Source: Synechococcus sp. WH 8101
GTDB lineage: Bacteria; Cyanobacteriota; Cyanobacteriia; PCC-6307; Cyanobiaceae
Direction: 5' to 3'
Length of the DNA stretch: 64,000 nt
Assembly (NCBI RefSeq): GCF_004209775.1
Contig: NZ_CP035914.1
Location: 1,054,001-1,118,000, forward strand
How positions within the stretch are numbered: the first letter of the stretch is position 1; every line of letters begins with the position of its first letter. Position numbers and translations under genes: made by a program. Of this stretch, positions 37,864-46,200 are shown piece by piece. The notes beneath the pieces were generated by a model. It did not search any database, was not told where the DNA came from, and was given only the letters and a program-made list of their open reading frames with translations.

Positions 37864-38661
37864 GTGATTGCCATGACCCAACAGGCACCCACACCCAAGA
37901 TCCGACAAGGGCGCATCCGCCGCGAGTGGCGGCGTTCCCTTCCGGAGGCCATTCGCCAGCGCAACGGCGAGATCGTGAGCCATCTCGGCCTGGCCCATCA
38001 CGTCGCCGGGCGTCAGTCGACGCGTGGCCAAGGTGAGTGGGATGACCTGGTGCAGGAGGCGAGCCTGGGATTGATCGCTGCGGTTGAGGGCTTTGACAGC
38101 AGTCGTGGTCACCAGCTCAGCAGCTATGCCGTGAGTCGAGCCAACGGCCAGATTCTCCATTTCCGCCGGGATCGCCAGTCCACGATCCGTATCCCCTGGA
38201 GGCTGCGGTCGTTGTATGGCCGCGGCATGCGTCTGCAGGAGCAGCAGTGGCAGGCCCATGGCGCTCACCTCAGCGAGGATGCCCTGATCGCAAGGCTTGA
38301 GGTGAGCCGGGAGCGTTGGCGGCAGGCCGTCCAGGCTCATGAGCAGGAGGAGGTGCTCAGCCTCGATGGGCCGGGTGTCGAGCCAGGCGAAGCGGCCGAG
38401 GAGGTCGCGGTAGAGGATCCGCAGCGGCAGTGGTTGCACCAGGCTTTGCCCCAGCTGCCACCGGAGCAACGGCGCTGGCTGTTGACCCACTGGGTGGAGG
38501 GCGTGTCGTTGCGGGCCCTGGCGCGCCGGGAGGGAGTGCATCCGGCCATGCTTCAGCGTGTGCTGGCGACGGCCCTCGAGCAGTTGCGGAGCCTGGCTCA
38601 GGTGGCGGCTGAGCCGAGCAGGTTGAGCCCCATGGCCAACAGGGCGGCCAGGGCCGTCTGA
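37864..38661 (+). CDS. Group 3 (alternative) RNA polymerase sigma factor
   Basis: 265 residues. Region 2 is clear: WDDLVQEASLGLIAAVEGFD ... GHQLSSYAVSRANGQILHFR, and the C-terminal region 4 helix-turn-helix is near 215-245 (LRALARREGVHPAMLQRVLA). No region 1.1, so it is a short sigma factor of the SigF/B type. GTG 37864 or ATG 37873 are both possible; the GTG follows a palindromic operator-like sequence. The 3' end overlaps the convergent DUF92 gene by 64 bases. Confidence 0.88.
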   Translation: MIAMTQQAPTPKIRQGRIRREWRRSLPEAIRQRNGEIVSHLGLAHHVAGRQSTRGQGEWDDLVQEASLGLIAAVEGFDSSRGHQLSSYAVSRANGQILHFRRDRQSTIRIPWRLRSLYGRGMRLQEQQWQAHGAHLSEDALIARLEVSRERWRQAVQAHEQEEVLSLDGPGVEPGEAAEEVAVEDPQRQWLHQALPQLPPEQRRWLLTHWVEGVSLRALARREGVHPAMLQRVLATALEQLRSLAQVAAEPSRLSPMANRAARAV

Positions 38662-39362
38662 ATCCCGTTCACCATCTCATTGCTGAGCCAGGCCACTCTT
38701 CCTTGGACGAGCGCCCCGAGCACGCTCTCCAAAAGGGTGGCCACGACGCCCACGCATGCCACCAGGGCGGCGACAGCCGGGGAGGCGATCAGACCGAGCG
38801 CGAGCACCAGGGCTGTCATCAGGACGCTGCCCACCACGCTGGCCAGGGTGCCCTCGAGGCTGATGGCGCCTTCGGTGCCCGCAGGCACGCGATGCAGGTT
38901 GGTGATCAGCACCGTGGTGCGCCCCCAGCGCTTGCCGATCTCACTACCGAAGGTGTCCGCCAGCTTGGCGGCGAAACTGGCGGCGAAACCGATCAGCAGC
39001 AACCTTTCGCTGCCCACACCCATCCCGATCAGCAGGGCGAGAACCGCACCGGTGAGGGCTGATCCCCACACGTTCGCCGGCCCCCGCTGCCCGCCTCGCG
39101 CCTCGGCCAGGCCAGCGGCTTGTTTCTGGGCGAATCCCAGCTTGGTCACAAGCGAGCCCAGGGCGAGGTAAAGCACCACCGCCAGCCAGCCCCGCCAGCC
39201 CAGGCAACCCCAGAGAATCGTCCCGAGGGCACCGGCATGGATCCAGCCGTTGCGCGTCAGCAGGGGCAGGCGTTGGGCCAGAGCGATCAGCAGGGTGTTG
39301 ATCAGCAGGGCTGTCAGCCATTGGGCCCCGTCGGCCGCCTGTCCAGGCATCGGCTCGAGCAT
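38598..39362 (-). CDS. DUF92 membrane protein, phytyl-phosphate-kinase (VTE6)-like
   Basis: About 255 residues with 6-7 membrane segments. Conserved motifs are NGWIHAGALGTILWGCLGW near the N terminus, AKLADTFGSEIGKRWGRTT and HRVPAGTEGAISLEGTLAS. The plant VTE6 and its cyanobacterial counterparts in this family phosphorylate phytyl phosphate to phytyl diphosphate for tocopherol and chlorophyll side chains, with CTP or another NTP. ATG 39362 or 39377 are both possible. Most of the sequence is on the strand opposite the sigma-factor end. Confidence 0.82.
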   Translation of the reverse strand: MLEPMPGQAADGAQWLTALLINTLLIALAQRLPLLTRNGWIHAGALGTILWGCLGWRGWLAVVLYLALGSLVTKLGFAQKQAAGLAEARGGQRGPANVWGSALTGAVLALLIGMGVGSERLLLIGFAASFAAKLADTFGSEIGKRWGRTTVLITNLHRVPAGTEGAISLEGTLASVVGSVLMTALVLALGLIASPAVAALVACVGVVATLLESVLGALVQGRVAWLSNEMVNGIQTALAALLAMGLNLLGSAAT

Positions 39363-39447
39363 CGCTCTGTGTTGCACTGCCCTAAGGATCGACCGTCAGG
39401 GTCCCGGTGCAGCGGATAATCGAGCCACCCCCGGTTCCGATCCAGGC

Positions 39448-39849
39448 ATGGTGCTGAAGCGCAAAGGGTTCTTCCTGAACCTCGAGGAGTCCGCCGATGC
39501 CGGCTCCACCCCGCCGGTTCAGGTGGCTCCGGTGAAGGCCCCAGCAGCCAAAGAAGCCAGCGGCAACAAGACGTCTGCCGTGAAAGCCGTGCCGACCCCA
39601 TCGGCTCCTGCCACGGGCGCATCGGATCCGGCTCCCGCAGCTGACACCGGCAGCAAGCCCGCCCTCACCACCGCGGAAGCGATCGCGGTCGAACTCGCCG
39701 CCGCCGAAGCGGCACGTCCGGCGATGACGATCGCCAACTATGCCCCCGAGGCGCTACGGCCCGATCAGGCGCTGCGCCCCCAACGCCGCCGTCCTGGGGC
39801 CAACCTCAAGGGGTTCCGCAGCATGGCCGCCGATCTGTTCAAGAGCTGA
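39448..39849 (+). CDS. Conserved Ala/Pro-rich picocyanobacterial protein, function unknown
   Basis: 133 residues: a conserved start MVLKRKGFFLNLEES, a long low-complexity middle (Ala, Pro, Lys, Thr), and a conserved end MTIANYAPEALRPDQALRPQ followed by basic RRRPGANLKGFRSMAADLFK. The ends are the well-formed parts, suggesting two short interaction motifs joined by a disordered linker. I do not know its role. Upstream frames are antisense artefacts of DUF92. Confidence 0.6.
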   Translation: MVLKRKGFFLNLEESADAGSTPPVQVAPVKAPAAKEASGNKTSAVKAVPTPSAPATGASDPAPAADTGSKPALTTAEAIAVELAAAEAARPAMTIANYAPEALRPDQALRPQRRRPGANLKGFRSMAADLFKS

Positions 39850-39871
39850 GCTCAGCCGGCTCGGGACCCCT

Positions 39872-40618
39872 TCAGCAGCGCTGATCACGCCAGCTCGCCA
39901 TCAGGGCGACGGCACTCACCGCAGCGGTGGAGGTGCGCAGGATCGATGCGCCGCAGCTGACGGGCGTCCACCCTGCTGCTTCCGCTGCCCGTTCTTCGTC
40001 GGGCGTCCAGCCCGCCTCCGGACCGATCGCCACCCAGACCACGCCAGCCTGATCGGGCTGTTGGTTCAGCCAGTGCGGCAGGCACGGCAGCCCTTGCCGG
40101 CGCGTGGTCGCCAGCGCTTTCACCGCATCACTGGGTGGCTCTCCCCACCAGTCATCGACGTCGCGACAGGGCAGCAGGCTGGGTTGCCAGAGGCGCTCAC
40201 ACTGCTCCACGGCCTCATCCAGGATCAGTTGCCAGCGTTGTGGTCGCTCCTCGGCCTGCACCGTGCGCCAGTGCGAGCGCAGCGGCTGAATCCGATCGAC
40301 GCCCAGCTCGCAGGCCATCCGCATCAGCTCATCCATGCCGCGGCGCACCCCCACCACGGCCAGACCCAGCAACGGGGATGGGGCTGGTGCCGGATCTGAG
40401 GCCGCCATCGGATCGAGCGCCAGCTCCGCCGGAGAGCAGAGGCCTCCGGTCCAAAGCCCACCTTCTCCATCCACCACGGCCACGGCATCGCCTGGCCTGA
40501 GCCGGAGAACGCGGCGGAGGTAGTGGCCTTCCCGATCATTGAGGGACAGCCGTCGGTTGGTGTTCAGGCAAGGCTCCAGCCGGGAGCGCTGGATCAGCAG
40601 CCGACGCAACTCCGCCAA
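39872..40618 (-). CDS. rsmE: 16S rRNA (uracil1498-N3)-methyltransferase RsmE
   Basis: 248 residues, SPOUT fold with an N-terminal PUA-like part. HYLRRVLRLRPGDAVAVVDG near residue 33 and the knot region AIGPEAGWTPDEERAAEAAG and ASILRTSTAAVSAVALM at the C terminus are the family signatures. It methylates U1498 of 16S rRNA. The motif reads GPEAGW rather than the commoner GPEGGF/W, and CGASILRTSTA rather than LGxRILRTETA, both small departures. Confidence 0.88.
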   Translation of the reverse strand: MAELRRLLIQRSRLEPCLNTNRRLSLNDREGHYLRRVLRLRPGDAVAVVDGEGGLWTGGLCSPAELALDPMAASDPAPAPSPLLGLAVVGVRRGMDELMRMACELGVDRIQPLRSHWRTVQAEERPQRWQLILDEAVEQCERLWQPSLLPCRDVDDWWGEPPSDAVKALATTRRQGLPCLPHWLNQQPDQAGVVWVAIGPEAGWTPDEERAAEAAGWTPVSCGASILRTSTAAVSAVALMASWRDQRC

Positions 40619-40627
40619 GGTCTGCGC

Positions 40628-41077
40628 TCAGTTGAACGAGGGGAAGAGGCTGTCGGGGTGCTCTTCCACCGGCCAGTCTTCGTTCTCACCACCAATGAGC
40701 AGTTCCTCCAGCTGCACCACATCGCTGTCGAGCTGACGCAGGGCGTTGATCAGCACATCGAGGCCGAGGGCATCGCTGGTGCCCAGATCGACCCAGCAAC
40801 GGGCCCAGTCCTGGTGGTATTCCAGCTGGCCCATGTTGTGCATCAAGGCCGGCATCGCCGAGGTGGCCTCATCGTTGTCGTAGGCCATCCAGCTGAGTTC
40901 ATCCCCCTCCTCGTGCGCCTGGAGGTTCTCGGCATTGAAGCCGCCAAGGCGACCGATCACATACCAGCTGTCGAAGATGCCATCCACATAATTGCGCTCG
41001 CCCTGGCTGGGCACATCGGCGAAGCGCAGCCAGAGCCAGCAGTTGAAGGGATCCACTTCGCGGAATCGAACGTGCAT
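40628..41077 (-). CDS. DUF3531 family protein
   Basis: 149 residues, soluble. The pattern HVRFREVDPFNCWLWLRF, VPSQGERNYVDGIFDSWYVI, LGGFNAENLQ and LDVLINALRQLDSD with IIGGENEDWPV-like end is the DUF3531 signature of cyanobacteria and plastids. Function is unknown. It lies 9 bases upstream of rsmE on the same strand. Confidence 0.82.
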   Translation of the reverse strand: MHVRFREVDPFNCWLWLRFADVPSQGERNYVDGIFDSWYVIGRLGGFNAENLQAHEEGDELSWMAYDNDEATSAMPALMHNMGQLEYHQDWARCWVDLGTSDALGLDVLINALRQLDSDVVQLEELLIGGENEDWPVEEHPDSLFPSFN

Positions 41078-41171
41078 GGCCGGGCTGCAACCACCCCATC
41101 ATCGCTGCCCCGAGCGGTGATCGACCAAGCTGTTCCCAGAATCGTGCGCAGAGCGGGGCTGGCCGGGCACC

Positions 41172-41828
41172 ATGCTGGAGCTGAAGGATGTGGTGTACAG
41201 GCCGGCCACGGCGGAAACCGCCGTGCTTCAGGGCATCGATCTGCAGGTGTGCGGCGGCCAACCGCTTTTGATCTCCGGCGCCAGTGGCAGTGGCAAAACG
41301 AGCCTGCTGGAGGTGATCAGTGGCTTGAGTGGGCAGCGCCGGGGCCAGGTGCTCTGGAATGGCTCCGCACTGAATCAGCGGCAGCGACGTTGGCTCTGCG
41401 GTGTGGTGTTTCAGTTCCCTGAACGTCATTTCCTCGGACTCACCGTGGCGCAGGAGCTGAAGCTGGGCCATCGTCGCCTTGCCAGCGAGGCCCTGGATCG
41501 GGTCTTGGCCCAGGTGGGGCTGCGCGGCATCGATCAACGTCAGGCACCGGAACGCCTCAGTGGTGGCCAGCAGCGTCGCCTTGCTCTGGCGGTGCAGTTG
41601 CTGCGTCAACCGAAGGTGCTGTTGCTCGATGAACCCACCGCCGGCCTCGATTGGTCGGTGCGGCAGGAGGTGTTGGAGTTGCTCCACGGCCTGGCCCGGG
41701 ATCGGGTGCTGGTGGTGGTGACCCATGAACCGGATCTGTTCGCGGATTGGGGCTGGGCCCACCAGCAGCTCCACGACGGCAGGCTGCGCCCTCTGGCACC
41801 ATTGCCCCCAGCTGCACCATCGCCATGA
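41172..41828 (+). CDS. ECF/CbiO-like ABC transporter ATPase
   Basis: 218 residues. Walker A is SGASGSGKT, the signature is [16 protein letters not shown], and Walker B is [13 protein letters not shown], with [20 protein letters not shown] resembling the Q-loop of energy-coupling-factor ATPases (VFQxPExQxF). No S or T component is adjacent. Plastid homologues of the ABCI group exist. Its stop overlaps hslO by four bases. Confidence 0.85.
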   Translation: MLELKDVVYRPATAETAVLQGIDLQVCGGQPLLISGASGSGKTSLLEVISGLSGQRRGQVLWNGSALNQRQRRWLCGVVFQFPERHFLGLTVAQELKLGHRRLASEALDRVLAQVGLRGIDQRQAPERLSGGQQRRLALAVQLLRQPKVLLLDEPTAGLDWSVRQEVLELLHGLARDRVLVVVTHEPDLFADWGWAHQQLHDGRLRPLAPLPPAAPSP

Positions 41829-42742
41829 GCGATCGCCTCGTTCGGGCCACAGCAGCGGCTGGAGGCATTCGTCTGGTGGCCGTGACCACCACGGAAGCCA
41901 CCCGGACCGCCCGCGAGCGCCATGGCCTGTCGTATCTCACCACCGTGATGCTCGGTCGGGCGATGGGGGCGGGTCTGCTGCTCGCCAGTTCGATGAAGGT
42001 GGCCCACGGGCGGGTGAATCTGCGGGTGGGGTCCGATGGCCCCCTCAAGGGTCTGATGGTGGATGCCGGTCGCGATGGCACGGTGCGCGGCTACGTGGGC
42101 AACCCGCAGCTGGAGCTGGATCCCATTGCGGATGGCGAGGGGCACTACAGCTTTGATTTCGCCGCTGCCGCCGGCACCGGGTATCTGCATGTGGTGCGCG
42201 ATGAGGGCAAGGGGGAGCCGTTCAGCAGCACCGTGGAACTGGTGCGTGGCGGAATTGGGGAGGATGTGGCCTCCTATCTGCTCCATTCCGAGCAGACCCC
42301 ATCCGCTGTGTTCGTGGGGGAGCGCATCAACCGCGACGGTCTGCAGTGCAGCGGTGGCCTTCTGGTGCAGGTGCTGCCGAAGGCGGCTGAGGAGCCGGCG
42401 TTGGTGGCGCTGCTCGAAGAGCGGTGTCGGGAGATCGAGAATTTCAGTGCCCGGCTCGACGCCTGTCAGACCAATCTGGAAGCCCTGCTTCAGGATGTGT
42501 TTCCCGATCTCGATCCCCGGCCGATCCCGGCCGGAGAACCGAGCCAGGTCGTGCGCTTCCATTGCCCTTGCAGCCGCTCCCGCAGCCTTGGAGCTCTGAA
42601 GCTGCTCGGTGCCGAAGAACTCACCACCATGCTGGCCGAGGATGGCGGCGCCGAACTCACCTGCCACTTCTGCAGTGCGGTGTATCAGTTGGATGGCGGC
42701 GACCTGCGTCAGCTGATCCAGGAACTGGAAACGGTCGTCTGA
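41825..42742 (+). CDS. hslO: Redox-regulated chaperone Hsp33 (HslO)
   Basis: 305 residues. The N-terminal domain has [20 protein letters not shown] and [20 protein letters not shown], and the C-terminal zinc site is the CxC...CxxC set in [11 protein letters not shown] and [11 protein letters not shown]. Hsp33 is activated by oxidation and holds unfolded proteins. ATG 41825 overlaps the ATPase stop, so the two are translationally coupled. Confidence 0.95.
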   Translation: MSDRLVRATAAAGGIRLVAVTTTEATRTARERHGLSYLTTVMLGRAMGAGLLLASSMKVAHGRVNLRVGSDGPLKGLMVDAGRDGTVRGYVGNPQLELDPIADGEGHYSFDFAAAAGTGYLHVVRDEGKGEPFSSTVELVRGGIGEDVASYLLHSEQTPSAVFVGERINRDGLQCSGGLLVQVLPKAAEEPALVALLEERCREIENFSARLDACQTNLEALLQDVFPDLDPRPIPAGEPSQVVRFHCPCSRSRSLGALKLLGAEELTTMLAEDGGAELTCHFCSAVYQLDGGDLRQLIQELETVV

Positions 42743-42754
42743 TCGCAGCCTGAA

Positions 42755-43447
42755 TCAGGCCAGCAGCAGGGCACCGGCCCAGAGCAACAGCGCGGCCGGC
42801 AGGGCCTGGACCTGTTCGGGGCTGAGCCAACCGATGGCAGCGGCTCCGGGCACTAGCGCGAGCAAGCTGGCACCCAGCACGAGCCCCACGCTGAGCAGGA
42901 GCACGCTCCAGCCGAGAGCGGCGAGAGGACGCCGGCCGCGGCGGATCTGGCTGAGAAACACGCCGATCGTGCCGATCGACAACACCAGCTCGGCGCTGCC
43001 TACCGCAAAGAGCAGCAGACCCAGGCCGGCGGCCCCCGCCAGGCCTCGCACCATCAACCCCTGGCCCTCCACCAGGCTCAGTTCCGGCATCCAACTGCCC
43101 GCCTGGGCGGCGGAGCTGGGCAGGGAGAACTGGCGCAGGCGGGTGAGCAGAGCTCCAGGCACACCGCGATCCATCGGCGCGGCAGCTTCCACCTGCTGCT
43201 CACGCTGAGAAGCGGTCGCGGCTGCTGAACTGACGCGGCCCGATTGACGCTCACGCAGGCGCTCCATCAACACGGCGTCGTAGGCGGCTTCAACCCGAGC
43301 CCGCTCCTGGGGATCGTCACCTGCTGCGGCAAGGGCTCGGTCCCGGGCTTGTTGTACCCCTTCAAAAATGGCATCTCGTGAGATGCTCAGGCGCCCGTAG
43401 GGATCCTGGGAGCTGGAATCGGAGCCGGAATCAGTCCCGGAAGCCAT
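42755..43447 (-). CDS. CPP1-like (DUF3353) membrane protein
   Basis: 230 residues. The N-terminal DnaJ-like region reads DPYGRLSISRDAIFEGVQQA and RARVEAAYDAVLMERLRERQ, and the C-terminal half has three or four hydrophobic segments. This is the CPP1 (chaperone-like protein of POR1) family, in plants a stabiliser of protochlorophyllide oxidoreductase. It ends 12 bases from the convergent hslO stop. Confidence 0.8.
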   Translation of the reverse strand: MASGTDSGSDSSSQDPYGRLSISRDAIFEGVQQARDRALAAAGDDPQERARVEAAYDAVLMERLRERQSGRVSSAAATASQREQQVEAAAPMDRGVPGALLTRLRQFSLPSSAAQAGSWMPELSLVEGQGLMVRGLAGAAGLGLLLFAVGSAELVLSIGTIGVFLSQIRRGRRPLAALGWSVLLLSVGLVLGASLLALVPGAAAIGWLSPEQVQALPAALLLWAGALLLA

Positions 43448-43519
43448 GGAAGCCTCGTTCTCTACAAGGAGCGTATCGAGCCAATCATGCCGCCGACGGT
43501 TTTGCCCCGAACTGGATGA

Positions 43520-43765
43520 TCAGAACAGCGGTGGACCGTGCCGGTAGCCCTGCTGTTGTTCGAATTCGCGACGGCAGTCGCTCAACTGATCGCAGCCGAT
43601 CCAGCGGCGTCGCTTCAGCAGGGGCATCTGGGGGGGAAGGTGGTGCCCCTCCAGCAGTTCGATCTGCCCCTTCTGGGGATGGCGGAAACAGATGTAATCG
43701 ATGCCCCCATCCCGGCCGGGGCGATGCAGCCAGATGTTGTCCACGGTGGCGGACCGGACGATCAT
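43520..43765 (-). CDS. Small conserved-looking protein, function unknown
   Basis: 81 residues from ATG 43765: IVRSATVDNIWLHRPGRDGG, then ICFRHPQKGQIELLEG, and a basic-aromatic end KRRRWIGCDQLSDCRREFE. It follows prfC by 37 bases on the same strand. An upstream ATG at 43828 would overlap prfC. The pattern resembles short picocyanobacterial DUF1651-type proteins, but I am not sure. Confidence 0.5.
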   Translation of the reverse strand: MIVRSATVDNIWLHRPGRDGGIDYICFRHPQKGQIELLEGHHLPPQMPLLKRRRWIGCDQLSDCRREFEQQQGYRHGPPLF

Positions 43766-43802
43766 CTGATTCTGGCGAGCGCAGCGAGGAGCTGCGAGGC
43801 GC

Positions 43803-45458
43803 TCAGAGGCTGATCGGTTCGACCCCACTCACCACCGGTGCGACGGCGCTGAGTTCGAGGGATGGATGCTCCTCTTGCAGCTGGTTGAGATTCCAGCTGT
43901 TCTTGAACAGCAGCACCGGCCGAGACCAGGCGTCCTGCACGGTTTTGCAATTGAAGATCCGACCCACCGTCTCCAGGGCCGGCCAGCCGCCACTGACCCA
44001 GCGCGCCACTTGGTAGCCCATCGGTTCGAGCCGGGTGGCGACGCCGTATTCATGCTCGAGTCGGTGCTGCACCACCTCCAGCTGCAGTTGGCCCACCGCC
44101 GCCAGGATCGGGTCCCGACGGCTCTGATCGGTGTCGTAAAGGATCTGCACCGCCCCCTCTTCCCGCAGCTCGTTGACCCCTTTGCGGAAGTTCTTGAACG
44201 CCGAGGGATTGGGGTTGCGCAGCCAGCTGAAGATCTCCGGGCTGAAGCAGGGAATTCCTTCAAATTCCACCTTTGAGCCGGTGTAGAGCGTGTCGCCGAT
44301 GGCAAACATCCCCGGGTTGTTGAGGCCGATCACGTCGCCGGGGTAGGCGTCGTCCACCACGGCACGGTCCTGGCCGAACAGCTTCTGGGGTCGCGACAGC
44401 CGGATCGTTTTGCCGGTGCGGGCATGGCGCACGGTCATGTCTTTTTCGAAGCGGCCGCTGCAGACCCGCACGAAAGCGACCCGATCGCGATGGCGCGGAT
44501 CCATGTTGGCCTGCAGTTTGAACACGAAGCCACTGAATTCCGGGCGCAGTGGATCGATCAGGCCATCGTGGCCGCGGCCATCCAGCCCACTGCGGGCCGT
44601 CGGTTTCTGGGCCATCTCCAGAAAGGCATCCAGAAACGGCCTCACACCGAAGTTGGTCATGGCCGAACCGAAGAACACCGGCGTGAGTTCGCCGGCATGC
44701 ACCAGTTCAAGGTCGAGCTCCGCGCCGGCGGCTTCCAGCAGCTCCAGTTCCTCCACCGCCTGCTCCAGCAGCTCCGGTTCCACCAGCTCGGCCAGCTCCG
44801 GATCGTCGAGGTGCAACAGGCGTTCCTCCGACTGGCGCCCCCGCTCGGCCCGGCTGAACAGCACCACATCACGACTGCGCCGGTCGATCACACCGCGGAA
44901 CTGTTCACCACTGCCGATCGGCCAGTTCACGGCCCAGGGGGTGAGGCCGAGTTCGGCTTCGATTTCATCGAGCAGGGCCAGGGGCTCCCGCCCGGGCCGA
45001 TCCATCTTGTTGATGAACGTGAAAATCGGGATCTGGCGCATGCGGCAGACCTCGAACAGCTTGCGCGTCTGGGGCTCGAGCCCCTTGGCGGCGTCCTCGA
45101 GCATGACGGCGTTGTCGGCGGCCGCCAGGGTGCGGTAGGTGTCTTCTGAGAAATCCTGGTGCCCCGGGGTGTCGAGCAGGTTGATCGTGTTCGGGCCGTA
45201 GTCGAACTGCAGCACCGTGGAGGTGATCGAGATGCCCCGTTGTTTCTCCAGTTCCATCCAGTCGGAGGTCACCTTGCGCTGCTCCCCGCGGGCTTTCACC
45301 GCACCGGCCTGTTGGATCGCACCGCCGTAGAGCAGCAGTTTCTCGGTCAGGGTGGTCTTACCCGCGTCCGGGTGGGAAATGATCGCGAAATTGCGACGAC
45401 GCTCCACCGCCTGGGCCAGATCCTCGCTGGCGGTGTTGGTGGCGGGAACCGTGGTCAT
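43803..45458 (-). CDS. prfC: Peptide chain release factor 3
   Basis: 551 residues. RF3 is a GTPase that removes RF1/RF2 from the ribosome. G1 SHPDAGKTT, the switch region, G3 [14 protein letters not shown], and G4 NKMDR are intact, and the C-terminal domains have VASSGSK-like sequence replaced by the usual [14 protein letters not shown] and [20 protein letters not shown]. The ATG at 45458 is the first good start. Confidence 0.95.
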   Translation of the reverse strand: MTTVPATNTASEDLAQAVERRRNFAIISHPDAGKTTLTEKLLLYGGAIQQAGAVKARGEQRKVTSDWMELEKQRGISITSTVLQFDYGPNTINLLDTPGHQDFSEDTYRTLAAADNAVMLEDAAKGLEPQTRKLFEVCRMRQIPIFTFINKMDRPGREPLALLDEIEAELGLTPWAVNWPIGSGEQFRGVIDRRSRDVVLFSRAERGRQSEERLLHLDDPELAELVEPELLEQAVEELELLEAAGAELDLELVHAGELTPVFFGSAMTNFGVRPFLDAFLEMAQKPTARSGLDGRGHDGLIDPLRPEFSGFVFKLQANMDPRHRDRVAFVRVCSGRFEKDMTVRHARTGKTIRLSRPQKLFGQDRAVVDDAYPGDVIGLNNPGMFAIGDTLYTGSKVEFEGIPCFSPEIFSWLRNPNPSAFKNFRKGVNELREEGAVQILYDTDQSRRDPILAAVGQLQLEVVQHRLEHEYGVATRLEPMGYQVARWVSGGWPALETVGRIFNCKTVQDAWSRPVLLFKNSWNLNQLQEEHPSLELSAVAPVVSGVEPISL

Positions 45459-45516
45459 GGGCCTCAGGTGCTGAGCACAGCCTGCCAGCTGACGGGGCCT
45501 CGGGTGTCCCTGTGGT

Positions 45517-46200
45517 TCAGCCGAGCCGGCCCCGCACCTCCAGATAGCGATCCTCCAGCTCCACCACCTCCAACGTCTGCAGTCCGGCGTTGGCCAGTTG
45601 CTCCCGCACCTCTTTGGCGGTGAAAGCGGCGTGCAGGGAGTTGAGGTAGTCCTGCTGCAGGACAGCCGGTGCGTCGGAACAATGGCGCTCCCGCAGGGCC
45701 AGCGCTTGCTCCGGGCTGTCCGGTCGGCGCAGGTCCCGGTGCAGCACGAGGGCGCCAGTGCTGCCGTGGCGTTGATGCAACCGCCAGAGATCCTGGGGAT
45801 CGTGGAGATGGTGCAGGAGGCTGTTGCTCACGATCACAGTGGCCTCCAGGCTCGGAGCGCTGGTGAGATCCTGCATAGAAGAGGCCTGGTAGCGCAGTCG
45901 CTGCAGTCGAGGCTGATCCTGCTGACGGCGTTGCTCCGCAAGCGCGAGCATGCGGGCTGCCGCATCGACGCCGATCACGTCGGCGTTGGGCCACTGCCGT
46001 GCCAGCCGCTCGCTGATGTTGCCGGGCCCGCAGCCCAGATCGAGCAGGCGGTCACCGGCAGCCAACTCGCGCTCGTTGGCCAGGCAGAGCTGCTGCAGGG
46101 CTTCGATCAGGGCCGCATCGCTGCGACTGAAATCGGCGGCTCCATAGGCGGCGACCTGCTCGAGATCGTTCATCAGCTCCTGTTCGGGGGTGCGTTGCAT
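45517..46200 (-). CDS. SAM-dependent methyltransferase, class I
   Basis: 227 residues with the Rossmann-type motif [17 protein letters not shown] near residue 55, and [16 protein letters not shown] and [17 protein letters not shown] as post-motifs. Substrate unknown; cyanobacterial homologues are annotated only as methyltransferases. Its start codon is fused to the stop of the upstream MscS channel (TGATG), implying translational coupling. Confidence 0.75.
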   Translation of the reverse strand: MQRTPEQELMNDLEQVAAYGAADFSRSDAALIEALQQLCLANERELAAGDRLLDLGCGPGNISERLARQWPNADVIGVDAAARMLALAEQRRQQDQPRLQRLRYQASSMQDLTSAPSLEATVIVSNSLLHHLHDPQDLWRLHQRHGSTGALVLHRDLRRPDSPEQALALRERHCSDAPAVLQQDYLNSLHAAFTAKEVREQLANAGLQTLEVVELEDRYLEVRGRLG

